Below, piece after piece: positions 23,090 to 33,770 of a stretch of 64,000 bases of DNA. Where the stretch lies: positions 62,001 to 126,000 of the forward strand of contig JAJEKV010000475.1 of assembly GCA_021234155.1 (NCBI GenBank), given 5' to 3'. A program made the position numbers and the translations under genes. A model generated the notes under the pieces. The model was not told the DNA's origin and made no database searches. It saw nothing but the letters and a program-made list of their open reading frames with translations. The first letter of the stretch is position 1. Every line of letters starts with the position of its first letter. Source of the DNA: Isoetes taiwanensis (Eukaryota; Streptophyta; Lycopodiopsida; Isoetales; Isoetaceae).

Positions 23090-24600
23090 CTTTTGTGCGA
23101 GGGCGATACCCTTCCTCTTACCTTTGCCTTTTGCTCTATTCTACATTTCCTATTCCCTCATTTCCCCTACACACTTCCTTTTTCTTTTCCCAATTTTCTT
23201 ATTTTTCCTACATATCTTCTTTTTCTTCCTTTTTTTTTTTTCCTTTTTTAAGCCCCCTTCTCCTTCCACTTCCCTTCCCTTTTCCCTTTTTTTTTTTTTT
23301 TCCTTTCCTTTTTTGGCTCATTTTTCCTTTCCTTTTTCATCCTTTCCCTTCCCTCCCATTTTTCTTTTCTTTTTCCCCTTCCTTTTTCTTTTCCTTCACT
23401 TTTCCTTTCCCTTTTTCCATCCCCTTTTTGTTGTTCTTTTTCCCCATCTTTTCATGTGCCCTTTTTTTCTTTCTTTCCCCATCCTCTTCCCTCTTTATCC
23501 ACTTGCCCTTTTCTACTTCTCTTTTCCCATTTCCCTCTCCTCTTTTCTTTGTGCTCATTTTCCCTTACCTTCCCCCCTTTCCGCCCTCCTTCTCCTTTTT
23601 TTTCCCTTTCCCTTTTCATTCTTTCGGCACCCTTTCGCTTTTTCCCATGCCCTTTTTCCCTTTCCTTTTCTCCCTTCTTTTTTTTTTCTCTTTCTCTGTG
23701 CCTCTTCCTATTCCCTTTTCTCTACCCTTTTTTATGTGCCCATTTTCCTCCTTTTCCCACCCTCTCCTCCTTTTCCCTTTTCCACTTTCTCCTTTTCTGC
23801 TCTTTTTCCCTTTCTCTCCTCTTTCTCTCTTCCTTTTTTTTTCCCCTTTCCCTTTCCTCTTCTCTTTTCCAATTCCCTTGCTCCTCACCTTTTCTCCTTT
23901 CCTTTTCTCGGCCATTTCCCTTTCTCTTTTCATGATGGACTTTCGCTCCGTTTTCTTCCATTCCTATCCTTTCCCCTCTTTCTCTTTTTACCTGTACCCT
24001 TTTTTTATCTTTCCTTCATCATTTTCCTTTTCCTTTCCTTTCATTGCCCTTCCACATTTTTTCTTTTCTTTTTTTCTATTCCATTTTCATATTTTCCCCA
24101 CCCTTTCCCTCTTTCCCTTTTCTTTTTTCCATGTCTTTTTTCTTTTTTTTTTTTTTTTTTTTCCTCTTTCCTTTTTTCTACGCTCTTTCCCCTTCCCTTT
24201 TCTCGTTTCCCCTTCCCTTTGTCTAATCTTTTCAGTTGCCATTTTTTTCGCTTTCTTTTTTCTCTCCCTTTCCTTTTTTCTCCTTTTCCCATATCCTCTT
24301 TTTCCCTTTCCTTTTCCCATGCTCTTTTTTCCCTTCCTTTTCCTTTCTTGACCCTTTTCCCCCACTCTCTCCTTTCTCCTATGCCATTTCCCTTCCCTTT
24401 TTCCCCTTTACCTCTTCCCCTTTTTTGCGTTACTTGCCCTTTTTCTCGGGCTCCTTCCCCCTCCCTTTTTAATTTTTTTCTTTCCCTTTTCCTTTTCCCA
24501 CTTATCCCTTTTCTCCTTTTCCCCTTTCCTGATGCCTTTTTGCCCCTTCGTTCTCCACTTTTTCCTTTTCCCCCTTTTTTCTTTACCCTTTCCCCATAAG
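23090..24600. repeat. 1.5-kb polypyrimidine/polypurine tract
   Basis: The plus strand is almost only C and T, in irregular blocks of CCCTTTTCC and TTTTTT, with rare purines. Long apparent frames (up to about 500 residues of Phe, Ser, Pro and Leu on the plus strand; Lys, Arg, Glu and Gly on the minus strand) are artefacts of the composition. Such tracts can form triplex (H-DNA) structures in vitro. It looks like an expanded, diverged microsatellite. Confidence 0.95.
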
Positions 24601-24989
24601 AGATCAAAATATGATCAAACACGGTGGTAGGAAGTTGTGCAAGAAATCTCGGCCTTTGGATGCACCTAGATGATCTCGGCCATTCAAATTAGGGCTCAAT
24701 GCACTACACACTTACGGTATAACATTATAATATAAGATGATAATTTTGTATGGTATCTATGCACTACCTAGCAAAATATATATATGTGGCGTTAATCTTA
24801 CCACCAAGCGTGGTATAGATCCAATGCATCCACTATGGAGCCATATGCCCAATAATGAAAAGTAATATTTTGGTCTTGTTAGGACAATTTTTTTTATTTC
24901 ATTTTTGTTTCTCAAAATTCCCAAAGTTAAGACTATGTTCCCAAAGTTATGCCCCAAAGTTAAGACTTTATTCCCGCAACATTTGTTCT

Positions 24990-25960
24990 AAGATCGGGAC
25001 AAGCCTTGCTAGGCAAATCTTGTTTGAATTTACCCAATCGTCAAGGACAACTTACAGCTATACAAATACTCCTTCATTGGATGGCATGGTAAGGCTTGCA
25101 TACTGTGGTGGCCACTTACAATATCAGAATATCTATTGTGATTACAATTCCCTACAATGGAGAGGCTCCATTCATGTCAAGCTAGATGTTGGTCCAATAG
25201 GTGATGAGCATGTCTCGGTTACTTGTGCATATTGCAAAGAACAACCATATTGTATTGAGTTGTGTGATGCAATGATATATTATTGTCTTCCACAGTGCAT
25301 TTTGGACACTAGACTAGTCATACACACTGGTGCCCATTCCCATGCAATCGGGCAAGCGCTTTCTTGAATGGAAATAAAAGAGTGGAAGAATGCAGTTGAC
25401 AACACTCCTACATTTGTTCACACAAGACCTAGAAAGCTGCAAAATAATTTGGCCATGGGTGACATACGTTAAAAAAATAATGATGTAAGTAGACATTGAA
25501 AATGTGGGTAAAATAACTGCAGAAACTTGTTGCCCCCCCGCTACAGGCCCCGGGACCTATCCACAATCGCATGTATCAAGCAAGAGGAGAGGTACTTCTT
25601 CAAAAAGGTGCTTATAACTTGAAAGGATTACATAGAACTTTGCATGATCCTACCACTGTGAGTAGGCAAATTGAATTGAATCTTGAAAAGAGCAAAGGTA
25701 TAGGAGTTGTTAAAATGTCCATAAATGTGGTATAGCCAAAACAACATGTTGACTTTGTCTTGGAGGGGAAGAAGAACACATATACTATAAGGATAAAAAA
25801 GGAGTCTACATGCACCTGTCCTCACTTTCAAAGCAAGGCATCGAGCAACAATTACACTCCTTTTAAGCGCATGTTCTACGCCATTGTGAGGATATTAAGA
25901 AAACATCTAGCAACTGATTTAACCTTGATTTAGTCCACTAGTATTGCATCATGGGACTTC
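24990..25960 (+). pseudogene. Mutator-like (MULE) transposase remnant with SWIM-type end
   Basis: The first part reads MVRLAYCGGHLQYQNIYC, then CAYCKEQPYC and IHTGAHSHAIG, like the N-terminal zinc and IHxGxHNHP region of MULE/FAR1-type proteins. After several breaks, 25738-25920 reads HVDFVLEGKKNTYTIRIKKE followed by TCTCPHFQSK and PFKRMFYAIVRILRKHL. This is a SWIM finger in which the expected CKHM has become FKRM, so two zinc ligands are lost. The catalytic core between them is missing. Identification rests on motifs alone. Confidence 0.5.
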
Positions 25961-26375
25961 ATTCCGTTTTGTTTAAGACAATTTACTTTCAACCTTGATG
26001 ATGTCAATCACAAGCCAATATATTAGCTTTGTGGCACAATTTATGTTCCTTTTTCATTTACTATTTTATGTTAATACAACTTTCTTAAACAGGTAACAAT
26101 TGTGCTTTATTTTTTTACTATGAAAAAAAAAGACCAAAGTGCCCATGAAAAAAGACCCTACATAAATTTACACTCCTCTTTTTAGACCCAAGCTTTCTTT
26201 GGCACAAGCCTGCCATAGCGCAAGCTTTCTTTGGCCCTTTCTCCCATAAAAGCCTTGTGTCTTCCTGCATTCCTCATCGGCGTTTCCTCTGAGCTGAATC
26301 TTGTTGTTGTACGGATGATGATATTTGTGCATAAGGACCTTTCCCTAGAATAATGTGATAATGCATTTACCAATA

Positions 26376-27387
26376 CTAACCATATAATATAAGTAATGAA
26401 TCAACTGTCTGTGCACAAACAGGACATTTTTTGTGTCGATCATTGAGGATTTGATGTGCACACAGTCGACACATGCGATGTCCACATGGAACAAAAGCCG
26501 TATCCTTTGGCTTTTCAAGACATATGCAACAACAATCTTCTTGTCGTGGTTCTTCTTCTTGATGCTCTTGCTGCTGCATCTTTGTGAGAACAATGGAATT
26601 AGCTCTATGCAATTGCTCCTTGTATAGCTTATCTGATATTCTTTTTTTATCTACAACTATATTAGATTGTGATACGAACTTTTCGATATCATTAAATTTA
26701 TCAAGTTTAGCATAAGCATATATCAACTCTCCATCAACTTCTGTAGTAGAACCTCTCTCACGTGCCATAAGTAAGTAGCCAATAAGATCTTCATAGCAAC
26801 TATGCATTTTTGCAATTGAGATAATTCTTTTGAGTCGTGATATATCTTTTGCATGTATAAGTGACCTGATTAAGGTGCTTACTTGAGCTTGGCTTACTTC
26901 CTCCCAAATATTCGTTTCATCAAGGCCAAATGCAAAGTCCACTGCATGTTCTATGTCCTTAAGATTGTTTAGAAGAACATTTAGTGCCTTCTTGTGAAGT
27001 TTCAATTTGGAAAACACAAGAAATGCTTCTTCATAAAACTTAGCTTTCATAGCAACATCGCCAATTGAAGGAGAAAATTTATCCAAGGTATTGATAAACT
27101 CTTTCGCTTTGCTCCTATTTACCCTTATGGCCGCAAAAATAAGCATGTCTTGAAGATTAAACTTTATAACAATAGAAAATTGCAGAGCCAACATTCTCTC
27201 AAGAAGTCTAATTAGTTCCTCATATAAGTTTGCAGTCATAAATGCCTTGAGGGCCATAGTCACTTGTGCAGACTCTGTGTTTTCTGGTAATAAACTGATC
27301 ATTTCTTCTATTACGAGTGATTTGCATGTATTACGTCTAAAAAGTAGCTCTTTCCAAAGATTTGGGTCCATTGATTCAATTATATAC
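26376..27387 (-). CDS. Last exon: clathrin heavy chain-like repeats plus RING
   Basis: AFMTANLYEELIRLLERM lines up with the clathrin heavy chain proximal-leg words AFMTADLPNELIELLEKI. The similarity continues through LQDMLIFAAIRVNRSKAKEF, FYEEAFLVFSKL, YLLMARER and ELIYAYAKLDKFNDIEKFV, in clathrin order, which covers two clathrin repeats. Where clathrin would continue, the chain passes through a Gln/Glu-rich linker to CICLEKPKDTAFVPCGHRMC and CPVCAQTVDSLLILYG. This RING resembles the RGLG/copine type. VPS11, VPS18 and VPS41 also combine such repeats with RING domains, but the sequence here is nearer to clathrin itself. Confidence 0.8.
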
Positions 27388-28523
27388 CTAATATAATGGT
27401 ATCACTTAGGATCAATAGTAGATGCATGGCCGTATATAAAAGGAAGTATGAGTAGAAAACAAACCTTGCTTCAATGTTGAAGAACGACTCTGTAGGAAAT
27501 CTTAAAGCAGTAGCTGCCATCCTATCATAGTTGGTTGAATACAAGAGAAAACTTGCAGGATCCGCCTGACATCATAGATAGTTAGATTGATTGTTTTTTA
27601 ATTGTAGAAAAGGGCTTGTGTGTGAAAGATGTAGAATGCTAACCGCATCGCATTCTCAATCAAGGATTTCAAGCGGCCAATTGAAACGAATGAACATGGA
27701 CTAAAATTAAGGAAAAAAAAAATCATATGCTGACAAGAATCAAATGAAGATTAGCAAGCAATCCATACATTCAATGCCATGAAGCTTATGATGGCCTTCA
27801 TCATGATATACGAAAAAAAAAAAGTATGTAGATTATACTCACTGGAGAAAACAGGGGGGTTTCACCAAAAAAGCTTAACAGAGAATCAGGAACGGAAGAC
27901 ATAGACTTCTGACGGAAACGCCGAAGCCATCTCAGGCGAACGAGGAGGCAACCGAAGATGAAAATCATAATACAGAAGAGGAGAATTCTGATCCTCTTCT
28001 GCTCTTTATTGTTGTCATCTTCTGAAGGAGAGAAGACGACATCTCCATTGTTCTTGACAGAGATTTCGACACTGGAGAGGTGGGTTTTTTGATAAGCATT
28101 GACAGTATGGATTTTACGCTTACGTTCATAGGAAACCAGGTAAATGTAGCCCTCATCATCCAATACGAGGGAGCAGACATCAACGGCGGAGTAATCTCCC
28201 AGCATTGGAAGACTTCCCCAAAATTCTGCGTCGAGCGACGTTGTATTACTCTTTGCCAAATAGCAGAGCATTCCTTTCTCTGTTGTGACATTTATTCCCA
28301 AATACAGGGAGTAGACGGAGTCTGGGGATTTTCGGATAATATTAACCTGCGGAAATGTGTCGCTTGCATTGGCAGCCATAAATGCAAAGGTACGATAAGT
28401 TGCTCCATGGACTAACAGACTGATCTGACATAGCAAGGCTGTTAAAAGCAGCACCTTGGCATGTATCTCCATCACACGACACAACTGAATGCTCCGGTTT
28501 TGGGACATCATTTTATAGCCCAA
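26376..28523 (-). CDS. Membrane-anchored clathrin-repeat RING finger protein (three exons, 597 aa)
   Basis: Exons 28523-27843, 27565-27465 and 27387-26376 join in phase (681 + 101 + 1012 nt) with donors GTGAGT and GTTTGT and acceptors GTCAG and ATTAG, giving 597 open codons. The protein has a signal peptide (about 23-40), an ectodomain with N-glycosylation sites at N52, N78 and N93, a membrane span (about 178-197) followed by Arg-rich residues, a clathrin-heavy-chain-like alpha-solenoid (about 228-520) and a C3HC4 RING (C547 to C585). It ends soon after the RING. Expected topology is type I: solenoid and RING in the cytosol, probably on endomembranes or the plasma membrane. An E3 ubiquitin ligase acting in vesicle traffic is inference. 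The start may be M18 (28472). Two separate genes remain possible if exons 1 and 2 are not joined in the mRNA. Confidence 0.65.
27465..27565 (-). CDS. Middle exon of the clathrin-RING gene
   Basis: The acceptor GATGTCAG/GCGG (with CTAAC branch-like sequence upstream) and the donor GCAAG/GTTTGT bound 101 nt. It encodes ADPASFLLYSTNYDRMAATA and RFPTESFFNIEA, comparable to the clathrin segment NPERFLRENPYYDSR. Its phases (0 in, 2 out) fit exon 1 and the last exon exactly, which is the main support for the joined model. Confidence 0.7.
27644..27700 (-). other. Possible cassette exon with in-frame stop
   Basis: Between the first two exons of the clathrin-RING gene, 57 nt are framed by a strong acceptor (TTTTTTTTCCTTAATTTTAG) and a GTTAGC donor. 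The length is a multiple of three, but in the exon 1 phase it contains TGA. Inclusion would stop translation before the solenoid and RING. This could be a poison exon, a mutated former exon, or chance. Confidence 0.3.
27843..28523 (-). CDS. Exon 1: signal peptide, ectodomain and transmembrane segment
   Basis: MEIHAKVLLLTALLCQISLL is a typical signal peptide, starting at M18 of the longest frame. The ectodomain of about 135 residues has two cysteines (C87, C116 region) and beta-rich text such as VCSLVLDDEGYIYLVSYERK, which resembles a propeller blade but is too short for a full propeller. IRILLFCIMIFIFGCLLVRL is the membrane span, and RWLRRFRQK is the cytosolic stop-transfer patch. The exon ends FSP/GTGAGT in phase 0. 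No known ectodomain family was recognised. Confidence 0.65.
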
Positions 28524-28546
28524 AATTCAAAGAAAACTTCTTTTAT

Positions 28547-28657
28547 GCTCGTTTTGTGGCTGGACAAAATTCAAAGAAAACTTCTTTTAGCTTGAAAACG
28601 TGCCATTCACAAGCTAAAAGAAGTTTTCTTTGAATTTTGTCCAGCCACACAACGAGC
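28547..28657. promoter_or_regulatory. Near-perfect hairpin, 48-bp arms, upstream of the clathrin-RING gene
   Basis: Arms 28547-28594 and 28610-28657 are inverted repeats differing at one position, around a 15-base loop. The first half of the arm (CAAAATTCAAAGAAAACTTC) also occurs directly at 28521-28540, so the unit is present three times. It lies within 25-135 bp of the first ATG, in the probable promoter or 5-prime leader. It may be a snap-back MITE remnant or act as a cruciform or RNA hairpin. Confidence 0.8.
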
Positions 28658-28902
28658 ACGTATCGTAAAATCGAGCCGTTCAATTAATCGTGAGTTGGGG
28701 TCATCGTACAACTCATCGTGAGTTTAAAGGGCCAAGCGCCCTTTAAAACTGCGGCTGCCAATCGATCTCAACTTCTTCGAAAGTTATAGCAAAGTTGTAG
28801 CCTATGCCTATGGAGGCGGACCGTCGTATTATGGCTAAAGCATGTATTATGGCTTCTGAGCCCGATGGTTTTAAGTACGCCCGATTTGGGTTGGCCTCCC
28901 AT

Positions 28903-29282
28903 GGAAACCCTTCCGGTTTTCCAGAATTTGAAAACCCGGAAGGGTTTCCATGGAAAGCCGGAAGGGTTTCCATATTGGAAAATCCGGAAGGGTTTCCATG
29001 GAAATCCGAAAGGGTTTCCACAAAATTATTTTTTTTCAAAATATTTACACACGTGAGCCTTTATGACTCACGCCTTTCCACACGGACGCCCGACATTAAG
29101 GCGCACGTCCATCGAGCGCACGTAACTCAAAATTCAAATTTTGAGTGGAAACCCTTCCCGATTTCCTTGCATGATGGAAATTGGGAAGGGTTTCCACAAG
29201 AGGAGGAAAATAGGAAAGGTTTCCACAGGAGGAGGAAAACAGGTTAGGTTTCCACATGAGGAGGAAAATAGGTTAGGTTTCC
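28903..29282. repeat. Cluster of about ten 20-bp palindromic units GGAAAnCCGGAAGGGTTTCC
   Basis: Units lie near 28903, 28930, 28953, 28977, 29001, 29149, 29174, 29206, 29233 and 29263. The first ones are close to the consensus and the last ones drift to AATAGGTTAGG. AAACCCT inside the unit equals the plant telomere repeat in another register, but the units are not telomeric arrays. Adjacent units can pair as hairpins. A second cluster lies at 31945-32036. Confidence 0.8.
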
Positions 29283-29337
29283 ACATGCAGTTAGAAACTC
29301 CATGGGGTAAGATTAACTAAGAATTGAGACCAGCTTT

Positions 29338-30175
29338 AATCTCAAAAATTCTGGCACTTAACACCCAATATAACATGATCTCAAAAATTCTGGCACGTAA
29401 CACCCAACATAACATGGAACTTCTTGCAAGGTACAAATTATGGGAAGTCCTGGTTTTAGATCATGGTTCTTTCGGTCAAATTATTTTGTTATCAAAGCTT
29501 AAAATTGAATTAGCGTGCAAACATATTGAAGTTTTAGAATCTCGTGTATTAAACTGCCATGCATGTACAATGTTTGACCAGGATAGTGCGTACGTGTGAA
29601 GTTGCACTCTATTATGTTGCATCATGGCACTATGCTCTACATAATCTCAATTGCATAACCTTTGTCTTTGTTAAATATTCTTCCGTCGTACATGCATAAC
29701 CTTTGTCTTTGTTAAATATTCTTCCATCGTACATGCATAACCTTTGTCTTTGTTAAATATTCTTCCGTCATACATGCAAGAGACCAAAAGAAAAAAAGAA
29801 ACAATTTCGATGGAGTCCGTAATGAAGAACCTATTTGCCAACAAATGCAAATCTAGTTTTATGAAGAATCTAGTTGGATATCTTTATAAGTAGTTTTATT
29901 CAGATATTTTAACTTCTCTTATGAACCTGTAGTTCCATGTTCATAGTTTAAATATAAAGCAATGGTCCAAAATAATCATGTGGATCACATTCTTACAGCA
30001 GAAACCTAAGAACTTCTCATTTATCACTGAAGAATATCAAAATTTTAACCTTATAATAATTAAATCATAAAGCATATGATAGGCAACACCGTCTTAAAGG
30101 ATTCAGTACTATTTATTTATTTATAACAATGGTCCACAATAATCTTGTGGATCACATTCTTAAAGCAGAAACCTT
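29338..30175. repeat. Short tandem and direct repeats (40 bp x2, 41 bp x3, 48 bp x2)
   Basis: ATCTCAAAAATTCTGGCAC begins two adjacent 40-bp units at 29338-29416. TGCATAACCTTTGTCTTTGT begins three 41-bp units at 29652, 29693 and 29734. CAATGGTCCAxAATAATC begins a roughly 48-bp pair at 29962 and 30127. No gene is visible from 29300 to 31900 apart from these repeats. Confidence 0.85.
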
Positions 30176-31944
30176 CAACCAGTTCTACATGTAACCTTAA
30201 CATGAGAACTCAGTTTTAGTTCTATTTCCAACTTTAAGTAATAAGGAAGCTTCAACAGCACATTTTCATGGAGGCTTTTAAAGCTGGAACTTGGAAGATG
30301 GAACAAGAAATTGTATTATGAAGCACAAAACCAGTCAAACCTGATTTGGATAACTCGGATTGTTTCTTGCTTCATGCGTATGCCAAGATACATTCTTTTA
30401 GCATCAAATAGAAATCGCTCCTTTATCATAAGAAAACATTTTACCACAGCTTGCATGAAAGAACAAAACTGCAGCTGCCACACCATAAATATGTAAACAC
30501 TGTTTATAATTCAAGCATCTTTTGGTGCTTTGAACACAAAGCAAATCTAAGATTGTCCATTATGTAACAACAATATAAACACAAGGATTTAAACCTGGAC
30601 ATAGAATAGCCAAAAGCATGTCCATTGTGAATCGATACCTTTTTGCAGGTCGCCAAGTGGCTCTGTCTACCAACTGTTGGAATCCAACTGTTGGAATTCA
30701 ACCTTCAAATCCACCAGTATATTTTAATCTTATAGAGATATTCCCCATTCTGTAAATGCGGCACGGCTCTGTAAATGACCTAAGGCAGCATATCTATTAC
30801 CAGGAATACTTGGAAATAAGGCAGATCCCTTGAGTTAAGAAATTGCAGCCGTTTCTCACAGATGCCGCATATGCTGCTTTTCCAAGTACAAATCGTCAGT
30901 ATATAGCATCAAATGCATTTCGAAATTTTTAACTGTGCTAGCATATATCCAGATACAGGGCAAAACGTACCTTGTAATGCTGATATTTTGCAAAATCCGT
31001 TAACCCTGTTTATGAGTAGGCACAGATCATCAGCCAAATTTTGAGCTGCTCTTTCAGTTACCACACATGCCGAAATGCAGGCACATGGATTTTCGGCCAA
31101 TATAGGCCATGGAAAAAGCCATTTCGAAATTCCAGACCATGCATTTCTATGATATCCATGCGAAATATTTGTCTGGCAGATCCAAAATTTTCTTTGCCTG
31201 TTACCTTATGTCCGACACGCTTCCTGGCTTCCTGCATGTATTATCTAGCTCTTTCACATTTTATCTACTAGTGGATTGGCAAATGGCACTGCAGAGTGAG
31301 TGTATCACTGTATCACTGTGGCCACATGCGTGCCAAATCGGCTGGGTTTGCCATACCAAATCCGGCCGATTTTGCCATGTTTGGTGTCTTCATGCATATG
31401 CCTGTTTATGCGCCATAGATAAGGCAGAGCACTAAATTGATTCCCAGAAATAGGATTTACCAGCCCAAAATCGATATACAGACATTATCCTGGACCATTG
31501 CATTATTTTTTGCACTCTTACAGCTTCGTGCACTCTTACAGAAATTTTGCCGCTTGCTGCTAGGTCTTCTTCTTTCCTGCAAAAAGAAAAAAAATCAAAA
31601 CACAGGGCCAATGCCAATGCTTCAAGAACTCAGAAATCCACCGGAACATTGGCTTCTTCATTCATACCTGATTGAATCACTCACTACACCGTTCTTGAAT
31701 CGCTGAAACACTTCCGCCTCTGCCTAATCCCCTTAATCCCCTTGAAACACTTCCTGATCTGCTTCTAATTCTCACTTACAGGAAAGAAATCGCCGGAAGA
31801 AGAAGAGTAAGACAAAAAAAATCCCTTTCTCTAAAAAGCTTTTCAAGAATAGTCGTAGGAATTAATTTCTAAGAATTAATTAGCGGTGGATATCTCTTCC
31901 CCCAAAAAATAATCTATTTTCTATTTATATTTATATTTTCTTCC

Positions 31945-32036
31945 GGAAACCCTTCCGGGCTTCAAGATATGGAAACCCTTCCGCGTTTCATGGAAATCCG
32001 GAAGGGTTTCCATATTGAAGCCCGGAAGGGTTTGCA
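31945..32036. repeat. Second cluster of GGAAACCCTTCCGG palindromic units
   Basis: Four units of the same 20-bp family as at 28903-29282 are arranged as two inverted pairs: GGAAACCCTTCCGGGCTTC twice, then two CCGGAAGGGTTT copies. The whole 92 bp can fold into one hairpin (arms starting TTCAATATGG/CCATATTGAA). Confidence 0.75.
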
Positions 32037-32084
32037 CTAATTTATTTAATAACCCCAATCGGGGGGAGATAGTGTGAGCGTTCT

Positions 32085-32372
32085 GAGCCATTGGATAACG
32101 GCACAGCACATTGGAAACATATTCCCTCTCCACAAATCCGCCCAATTCAAGTCTTTTCCAGGTCAACCTACCTCTTGTTGACCCCACTTTAAAGGGGGCA
32201 TTATTAAAGCACTTACCATTGGATAAAACAGTATTCTGGCTTTTGTACAGTATAGTATGAAAGCAACAGAAGAGACTATTGCATAACAACGCTCCATGAC
32301 TCAACAACACGAAGAACATTAAACAATCACATGAGCCTGGGGAATCGAACCCCAGATGAATCCAAAGCCCAT
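32085..32372 (-). mobile_element. tRNA-derived SINE-like repeat, copy 1
   Basis: On the minus strand the copy begins with a tRNA-like head containing the B-box TGGGGTTCGATTCCCCA (about 32337-32355). Upstream the sequence CGTCCAGGTAAGCC may be a degraded A-box. The body contains GGTCAAC, TTTAAAGGGGGC (on the plus strand) and CATATTCCCTCTCC. The same body plus B-box order is found at 32385-32745 and 34505-34790, which makes it a family. No poly-A tail was identified. Confidence 0.55.
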
Positions 32373-32384
32373 GGCTTACCTGGA

Positions 32385-32745
32385 CGACACGTGGAGATCC
32401 TCAAATCCTGCCACAGTGCATAGGATATTCCTTCTATGCACGCCCTGCATTCACATTGAAGGTCTTCATGGGGTCAAATTGACCCGCTTTTAAAGGGGCA
32501 CCCCCTGACCCAACACCATGGCTTAAAACGGTATTTATGCAAACTGCATCCATACAATACAATAGCACATGAAATCATAGTCTACGTTAAGGCATTAACA
32601 CAGACACAAGAGCATCCATGTGTATGCAATCTGTGCATCCATGTTCACAATAACACTAATGCAATTTGCAACGGCATCAAATTTCTTGCTTTTTAGAACA
32701 AACTAAATCCAAGCCCAGAGGAATTGAACCTCTGTGTTTCACCAG
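32385..32745 (-). mobile_element. tRNA-derived SINE-like repeat, copy 2
   Basis: It shares GGATATTCC, GGGGTCAAATTGACCC, TTTTAAAGGGGC and CACCATGGxTTxA with copies 1 and 3, in the same order. Its B-box is CAGAGGTTCAATTCCTCTG on the minus strand (about 32716-32734). That B-box is also the start of the tandem array 32715-33360, so the array may have grown from the head of this copy. Confidence 0.5.
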
Positions 32746-33360
32746 AAGCTTGTTTTCCATTTGTATGGAAGGCCATTATCAAATCCTTTTGCTCCCCGAA
32801 TTTCTGACTGGGAATAAAATAAGGAAAAGGGAAGATCAAATACCTGCAGCCGTCGACCTCTGCTCTTCAATGCAAAATCAGGCCGGATCAAACAGCATTT
32901 ATGCCCAACAATCCATGTCCATGACTCCTGTTTTTCAACATAAATTGCATCAGACCTTTCCTTTCCTTAAGTTTAGAGGAATTGAACCTCTGTGTTTCAC
33001 CAGAAGCTTGTTTTTCATTTGTATGAAATACCGTTATCAAGTCCTTTTTGCTCCACCTAATTTCTCGACCGGGAATAAAATAAGGAAAAGGGAAGATCAA
33101 ATACTTACATGTACCGCCCTTCCGCTCTTCAAAGGCGTAATCACCCTACCGGAACCCAGAGTTTATGCACAACAATCCATGGCCACCACTCCTGTATTTC
33201 AACCACAAACTGCATTAGACCTTTCCTTTCCTTAAGCCCAGAGGAATTGGACCTCTTTGTTTCACCAGAACCTTGTTTTTCATTTGTATGAAATGCCATT
33301 ATCAAGTCCTTTTGCTCCACGAATTTCTGAGTGGGCATGGCAGAGGTCTCAGTCTGTACA
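32715..33360 (-). repeat. Tandem array of about 260-bp units with tRNA B-box starts
   Basis: Units start at about 32717, 32975 and 33240 (spacing 258 and 265 bp). Each begins with the hairpin AGAGGAATTGAACCTCT, then TTTCACCAGAAGCTTG, CATTTGTATG and, in the first two, AATAAAATAAGGAAAAGGGA. The third unit is cut short. Reversed, the start is a Pol III B-box (GGTTCAATTCC), so the units are SINE-head derived. Confidence 0.8.
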
Positions 33361-33770
33361 GAACTTGATTCCATTGGCATCGAACAAGGGATAGGTCGCT
33401 AAAGTCTTTGTGCTCCTCTCAAATCAAACACGAGACAACACCCCCCACAATACACCGGGTCAATCAGTGAAATCATCATCTGCAGAAACACCCGAATTGG
33501 CCATGACACCGGCTAAACTCAATCAACACCTCAAGCAGCCGATCCGCCTCACTAATCCACAACTAAACCAGGCTCCACGCGCGGCCCCATCCGCCTGTGC
33601 AAAAAACAGCACATTCACCCAAAAAAATCCACGCTGTTCCACGCTCCTTTCAAAACACAACCCAGGTGCCAGCATCATTTTCCTACGTATTTCGATACGA
33701 ATACGACGTCAAAGCATCAAGAATCATATGTTACATATGTACGGTTTTTTATTGTGGAAACATTAGAGGC

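Noticed and set aside
23073-24599. 508-residue open frame (Phe/Ser/Pro/Leu) and long Lys/Arg/Glu frames on the other strand
   Set aside because: Produced by the polypyrimidine tract; stops are rare in CT-only DNA and no domain is visible.
26376-27387. Simple VPS18 or VPS41 orthologue
   Set aside because: Sequence words match clathrin heavy chain proximal leg more closely, the RING is C3HC4 of RGLG type, and the N-terminal propeller of VPS proteins is absent.
28903-29282. Interstitial telomere array
   Set aside because: The units are 20-bp palindromes with CCGG, not tandem TTTAGGG repeats.
32331-32372. Working tRNA gene suggested by a perfect T-arm
   Set aside because: No acceptor stem or D-arm can be paired; repeated in two other SINE copies.
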